From Adiantum capillus-veneris (Eukaryota; Streptophyta; Polypodiopsida; Polypodiales; Pteridaceae): a DNA stretch of 64,000 nucleotides. Location: assembly GCA_014529385.2 (NCBI GenBank), contig CM043964.1:3083497-3147496 (forward strand). Reading direction: 5' to 3'. The notes under the pieces are model-generated. The model worked only from the letters and a program-made list of their open reading frames with translations. It made no database searches and was not told where the DNA came from. Below, piece by piece: positions 59,320 through 64,000 of the stretch (positions are counted from its first letter, which is position 1; each line of letters opens with the position of its first letter). Made by a program: the position numbers and the translations under genes.

Positions 59320-60387
59320 TCATACCTTTTGGAATGAGGTCGTCACCTTTTGAAACCAATTGTTCCAAGTTGTTATGGGTGAAGGTTTTAACCAATAGTT
59401 TTCGACCGCCCTATGCGTTTCATCTAGTTGCAAGGGTGGTAAGGTACTCTCCCGTGATTTTATTTGCAACATTGTTGTAGGTGGTGAACTTACCCCGGGA
59501 GGTGCAAACTCTTTCGTGCTTGTATGGATATGTACAGTGGTAGGTGGAGGTTGTGTCGAACCTTCTATTTGCGTATAGGAACTACATGAAGAGCAAGAAG
59601 CTTCATTTGATTTCCCTGTTCCTGAGCTAGGTGGAACAAATCGTTCTTTCTTTGGTACCCAAACTAGCTCTAGAGCGGGTGTGTAACATTCCATGATTTT
59701 TTCCTTTCCGCGATTTTCAATTTGTTTTGGAGCCACAGGATTGGATTTACATGGGCCAGGTGACAAGTAAGAGTACACTTTACGTTTGGGCACCCAGATT
59801 TGATCATTTCCTTCATAGTATCCTTGGGCTTCCAATAGTCGTTTAGGAATCCAACGCAACGTTTCTTTACATTTCTTGGAGTGAGTGGGACGGTTCTTAC
59901 GAGGTTTCCGTTTTTTTGCATCAACCATGCTCACTACAGAAGCTTTAGGGACCCACTTGTATGTTTTCTCTGTTATATTAGGATGGTTCTTGTGTGTCTC
60001 AAGCTTTCTTTCAACTACATCAGTTGAAGCTCTAGAGAGTTGGGCTATGGGGACGTATGGTTCAACCTCCTGGACATGCAATGTCTTGGGTTTTATTTCC
60101 TTAGGCAATATCTCAAGGACTATGGCTTGAGTGGTAGTGCTAAGAGTTGGTTTTTGCGTTGTAACACCCCCAGTCCCCCAATCAATAGTGCATTTGGTGG
60201 CTATCATCCACGTGCGGCCTAGGTTTATATTACCCTCCATAGTTCCAGTAGGCATGACCAAAAAGTCTTGAGCTACAATTCCATTGTCATAACTGACAGA
60301 AGTGTGCCAGATTCCAAAACCCGTAGTTTTTTTCTTGTTGACACCCTTGACTTGGATAATACTCTCAGATAGAGGTAGCTTCCCTAA
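59320..60387 (-). pseudogene. Element E second protease, C-terminal half, and W-x-P-K tail
   Basis: It continues protease 2 after a TAG at 60388-60390. From Met at 60261 the peptide reaches NLGRTWMIATKCTIDWG, in the position of the retropepsin ILGRPW motif. It then has a long basic tail with four spaced motifs: KWVPK (Trp about 103), RWIPK (137), IWVPK (156) and VWVPK (201). Between them are Lys/Arg-rich runs such as KKRKPRKNRP, and then a Ser/Thr/Pro-rich end to residue 313. Element A's tail has QIWLPK and EWKWQPK. The role of the tail is unknown; basic character and regular Trp suggest RNA or nucleosome contact (inference). Confidence 0.78.
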
Positions 60388-62742
60388 CTAGCACCACACC
60401 CCATAGGATAGCAGATTATATTTAGCACCCGTGTCCAATAAGGCGTTATATAGCACTTTTCCATAGGCACTATTTAACTCAATAGGGTATCGTAGAGGTG
60501 TGTCAGAGTCCAACCAATCCTCTTCGATTTCCACGTGGAATGCATTTGTGACTCCAAGGTTAGCCTCTCGTTTTTGTCTTATACGTTGTTGTCGCTCCTT
60601 AGCCTCAGCTTGAGCTTGTATCTTGTTTAACTCGGTTTGTGCTTTGGCGGCCTTCTTTTGATGAATGGCCCGTAGTTCTTCTTGGCTTAAAGGATCATAA
60701 TATCTTTTGAATTTACTCCCATTGAGGAATCCAATGGTTTCAACTCCATCAAGAGTTTCCACACGAAGGGTACCTTGTGGGGTAATTTCACATACTCTAT
60801 ATGGTCCTTTACCAACATATTTCAACTTTTTCTTCTCTTTACGTACTCCATACATAAGGACTTTATCACCAACTTTGATGTCCTTGTCCTTCACATGGCG
60901 ATCAAACCACTTCTTTCTCCTATCCTTTTCCACAAGAGCATTTTGCACAGCCAACTGTCTCTCTTCGTCTAGTTTTTCTAAGATATACAAACGCTCGCTT
61001 AAGGGGTTACCATTCCATCCTTCTTGCGAAGCTACCCTAAGACTAGGAATGACAAACTCCCAAGGCATAACCGCTTCTTGGCCGTATACCATTTTGAATG
61101 GCGTACAATTAATAGCCACTTTATAATCAGTACGATAAGCCCATAGAGCAGATGTCAACTTCAAATCCCAATCAGTGCGATGAGCTTCTACCGTCTTGGT
61201 TAAAATAGAGATTAGAGTCTTGTTGGTGCTCTCGGCTTGTCCATTAGCTTGCGGGTAATAAGGTGTAGACTTATGGTGGGATATCATAAAGGTCGTGGTA
61301 AGCTCTCTTACTACCTCATTTATAAAATGGGTACCATTATCACTAACAATTTCAAAAGGGCAACCAAATCTTGTGATAATGTTCTCAAAAAGAAACTTAG
61401 CTATTGTCCTCGCGTCAGCTTTTTGTGAAGCCTTAGCTTCAGCCCACTTTGTTACATAGTCCGTAACAACTAGAATATATCGAGATTGAGTGTTGTGAGC
61501 TGCGGGACTAATTGGACCTACAAAGTCTAAGCCCCATTTTTCAAATGGTTGGGTTACTTTAATAGGATGTAAGGGCATTCTGTCTTTGTGCTGTGTGGTC
61601 TTGTAACGTTGGCACTCATCACACCCTTTTGTAAAAAGTGATGCATCCTTAAATAAAGTTGGCCACCAATAGCCTGATTGCAGCACCTTTCTAGCAGTCA
61701 GATCTCCTGAAAAATGTCCTCCTGCTATGCCCATATGTGCTTCTTGCAAGATATACAAATATTCATCCTCACGGGCACAACGCCTAAGAATATCGTCCTT
61801 GCCTAGTCTATACAGAGTTCCGGCAATCAAACAATAGGGTTCACATTCTTTTACTAGCCTTCGAGCGATATCCTTACGAAGTTCCTTGGGTGGAAAACCA
61901 TTAACTAAAAAGTTAACAATGTTCTCACTCCATTCAGGCATAGTCTCAACTATGAATAGGGAAGTATCGGGTAATTCATCATCAACTCTTGTAGGGGCTT
62001 CACCATTGGGTATGCGAGACCAATGATCAGCCATGACGTGCCTTTTACCGGGTCTCACTACAATCGTGAAATCAAACTCCAGAAGAATTAACAACCATCG
62101 TGTGATTCTTCCTGTGGAGCATGGCTTGTTTACCAGATACAGCAACGCTTGATGATCCACATAAAATACAAACTTGTTTGCCAGAAGGTAGTAGCGAAAT
62201 TTCTTTACTGCATAAACCATTGCTAAACCTTCTCGCTCTGTAGTGGTGTAGTTCCTTTCAGCATCGTTCAATTGACGGCTTGCAAAGCTAATGGGATAGT
62301 CCAATTTATGTTCTCCTGGTTGAGTGAGAACACACCCAATAGCAAAGTTTGATGCATCAATATGCACATGGAAAATGACATCCCAGTTAGGTGTCCTTAA
62401 AATCGGAGCACTTGCTAGTGTTTTCTTCAATTGTTCATAGGCCTGGTCACACTCTTCAGTCCATTTAAATTCAATGAGAAGCTTGTACAAAGGACGTGCT
62501 ATCTCAGCGAAAAATAAAATAAACCGTCGATAATAACCCACGTGTCCCATGAACCTTTGAACTCCCTTGTAACTGGTTGGTGGTGGTAACTCTAGAATCA
62601 CTTTAATTTTGCTCTCATCGGTTGAGATACCATTCTTAGATACTATATGCCCTAAAATAACTCCATGCTTGACCCAAAATTGGCATTTGAACGGGTTCAA
62701 TGAGATACGATATAACCTACACTTTTCAAACACCTTCCGCAA
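60388..62742 (-). pseudogene. Element E RT end, RNase H, integrase and start of protease 2
   Basis: 784 open codons. It starts in the RT thumb (SLNPFKCQFWVKHGVILGHI). RNase H has HVHIDASNFAIG near 115 and NYTTTEREGLAMVYAVKKF. H2C2 has AHMGIAGGHFSGDLTARKVL ... CDECQ near 340-390. The integrase core has KWGLDFVGP (about 412), VSDNGTHF (about 475) and NGQAESTNK (about 511), then the barrel KYVGKGPYRVCEITPQGT. A Lys/Gln-rich helical linker occupies about 690-735 and protease 2 starts near 755 with ALLDTGAKYNLLSY. There is no second RNase H. It ends at TAG 60388, with the next codons continuing the protease fold. Confidence 0.92.
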
Positions 62743-63640
62743 ACATGATAGATGTTCTTTTCAAGAAGAGTAAACACAAAGTTCATCTAAGAAAGCTTCA
62801 CAAAACTCTCTCAAATATTCTTTAAAAGCAGTGTTTATTAATCGTTGGAATGTAGCAGGGGCATTTGTTAAGCCAAAAGCCATCACACGAAATGCAAACA
62901 CGCCAAATTCTATGATGAAGGCAGTTTTAGCTTGGTCCTCTAGCGCTATCGTGATTTGGTTGTAGCCTGAGTACCCATCTAGAAAGCTATAAGCTTCCTT
63001 GCCTGCAACTCTTTCGAGTACATGTTTGGAATATGGTAGGGGGTTTCCTGAGTTTCCCATTCTTTTTTGGCATGATGACTATTGGAGACACCCATTCAGA
63101 GTGTTCAATAGGATATATGAACCCACATTTGATAAGCTTTTCTAGTTCTTCTTGAATGATCCTTGCGTACTTAGGATTCATTGGGTAGGGTCTTTGTTGT
63201 ACGGGCTTCGCAGTGCTAATCATAGGGATTGTATGTTGGACCACAGAAGGTGGAACACTTTTCATATCATGGTATGTCCAAGCGAATATGTCCTTGAATT
63301 CCTTGAGAAGCTCTTTGAGGACCGCCTCTTCAACTTCTGTGAGGTCTTGGGCAATAAAAACAAGTTTTGATTCTTCACCGGGGTCGGCTAATTCTATTTC
63401 TTTAACTATTGCCGGACCATCATAGATTCCATTATTCCCATCGATAGGTATTCTTTGGGCTTTTGTGTACACAACCTTTGCTTCCCCTGTGGTGTAAGAT
63501 TTGAAATGTTCTGGTGCAGGATGCAAGTCTGTGGATTCTGGTTGTGCTTTGGTCTGTGCTTCCATTTCTGCTTTCTTGTGTTGTCGAGCTAACTCTTGGT
63601 TTTGACGCCTCCTTGCAGTGCGGCTCAACTTTGGCTTGTC
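62743..63640 (-). pseudogene. Element E pre-RT region and RT palm
   Basis: Minus strand: a Lys-rich linker, then FIAQDLTEVEEAVLKELLKE and DIFAWTYHDMKSVPPSVVQH typical of the stretch before Gypsy RT, then RPYPMNPKYARIIQEEL and WVSPIVIMPKKNGKLR. A deletion of roughly 50 bp and a frameshift near 63055 remove the VDYRKLN box. The frame resumes with AYSFLDGYSGYNQITI, FRVMAFGLTNAPATFQRLI and the active-site box FLDELCVYSS (about 62785), where the second catalytic Asp is Glu. A TGA follows near 62760. Confidence 0.88.
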
Positions 63641-63657
63641 TATGATCTCTAATTGGG

Positions 63658-63984
63658 CTATGTCATGGGGTCGCGGTCTTTGATCTTAAGATCCTTGAGT
63701 ATCCCCATAGGTTTGGCTATGGTGCCATTTGCCATCTTTACCACAATGTTAGTAACACTGAGGCGGGGTTTTCCCATGGATTCCCAACAATCTTTTGTAA
63801 CGATGCTAACTCCCGCACCACCATCAAGAATTCCCTTTATAGTTAATCCCTTGGTAGTGATGGGTAGGGTTGCATTAGACTCGTCGCCTTCAAAATACTG
63901 CCCTAATTCGTTAATGGGTACCTCGATCACAGACTTGTGTCCATCTAAGTCAAGTGATTGCACATGATTTTCCTCATCAATCAT
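63658..63984 (-). pseudogene. Element E first protease
   Basis: Minus strand: LPITTKGLTIKGILDGGAGV (catalytic site DGG, where element A has DSG), then SIVTKDCWESMGKPRLSVTN and VVKMANGTIAKPMG. It resembles element A's protease 1 (AILDSGAGVAITTKKIWEKW). The frame shifts by one base just after 63658 to reach the pre-RT region. The ILGRP segment expected after it is not present, as if deleted or divergent. Confidence 0.78.
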
Positions 63985-64000
63985 AATCGAGTCAGGCCTA

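Larger units (their letters stand above)
58548..64000 (-). mobile_element. Gypsy element E, 3' part, runs off the right edge
   Basis: Minus-strand order: protease 1 (63984-63658), RT, RNase H, one H2C2 module, integrase, charged linker, protease 2, W-x-P-K tail, polypurine tract, 3' LTR. gag, leader and 5' LTR lie beyond 64000. The right-hand limit is the window edge; the left limit is the end of the LTR-internal ORF and may extend further. It is a sister of element A by domain order and motifs. A frameshift after protease 1, a small deletion with frameshift near 63055, a TGA near 62760 and a TAG at 60388 break it. Confidence 0.88.

Overview
This window looks like nuclear DNA from a land plant with a large, repeat-rich genome. 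Almost everything recognisable is LTR retrotransposon of the Ty3/Gypsy and Ty1/Copia superfamilies, with plant-type primer-binding sites (initiator tRNA-Met for the Copia elements, a tRNA-Asp-like site for Gypsy element A). I found no host gene, tRNA gene, rRNA gene or CRISPR array that I could defend. The species cannot be named from this sequence.

The left 48 kb is one nested stack. Gypsy element A runs on the minus strand from its gag near 40.5 kb to its polypurine tract at 5.95 kb. It has been split by (i) a 2,075-bp LTR-like insert at 7335-9409 and (ii) a small degenerate Copia element D at 10211-34508 with a perfect CATGA target duplication. D was in turn split inside its protease by two Gypsy elements of one lineage: B (11591-23069, duplication ACGT) and C (23101-32321, duplication ACAA). 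B's gag was then split by a 2,736-bp gag-only Copia-type element at 14038-16773 (duplication CGACA, LTRs identical by eye). A's 5' LTR was split by a nearly complete Copia element F at 42233-47510 (duplication CTACC). LTR divergences estimated by eye fit the nesting: about 5% for D, 3% for B, 2% for C, 1% for F and 0% for the gag-only element.

The right part (48-64 kb) holds a relic of another A-like Gypsy (G), Copia LTR relics, older direct and tandem repeats, unassigned AT-rich DNA, and the 3' two-thirds of a second A-like Gypsy element, E, which leaves the window at its right edge.

The most interesting signal is in A and E. Besides the usual protease upstream of reverse transcriptase, both carry a second, complete-looking aspartic protease domain (DTG plus an LGxxW motif) downstream of integrase. 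A charged linker leads into it, and a basic tail with W-x-P-K motifs follows. A also carries two integrase H2C2 zinc modules in tandem, and E's 3' LTR appears to contain a 163-codon ORF just behind its TATA box. B and C have an upstream archaeal-type second RNase H domain, and their pre-gag leaders encode short proteins that share a conserved C-terminus at the same place. A family of palindromes with core ACCGATCGCGATCGGT sits in the non-coding parts around element A.
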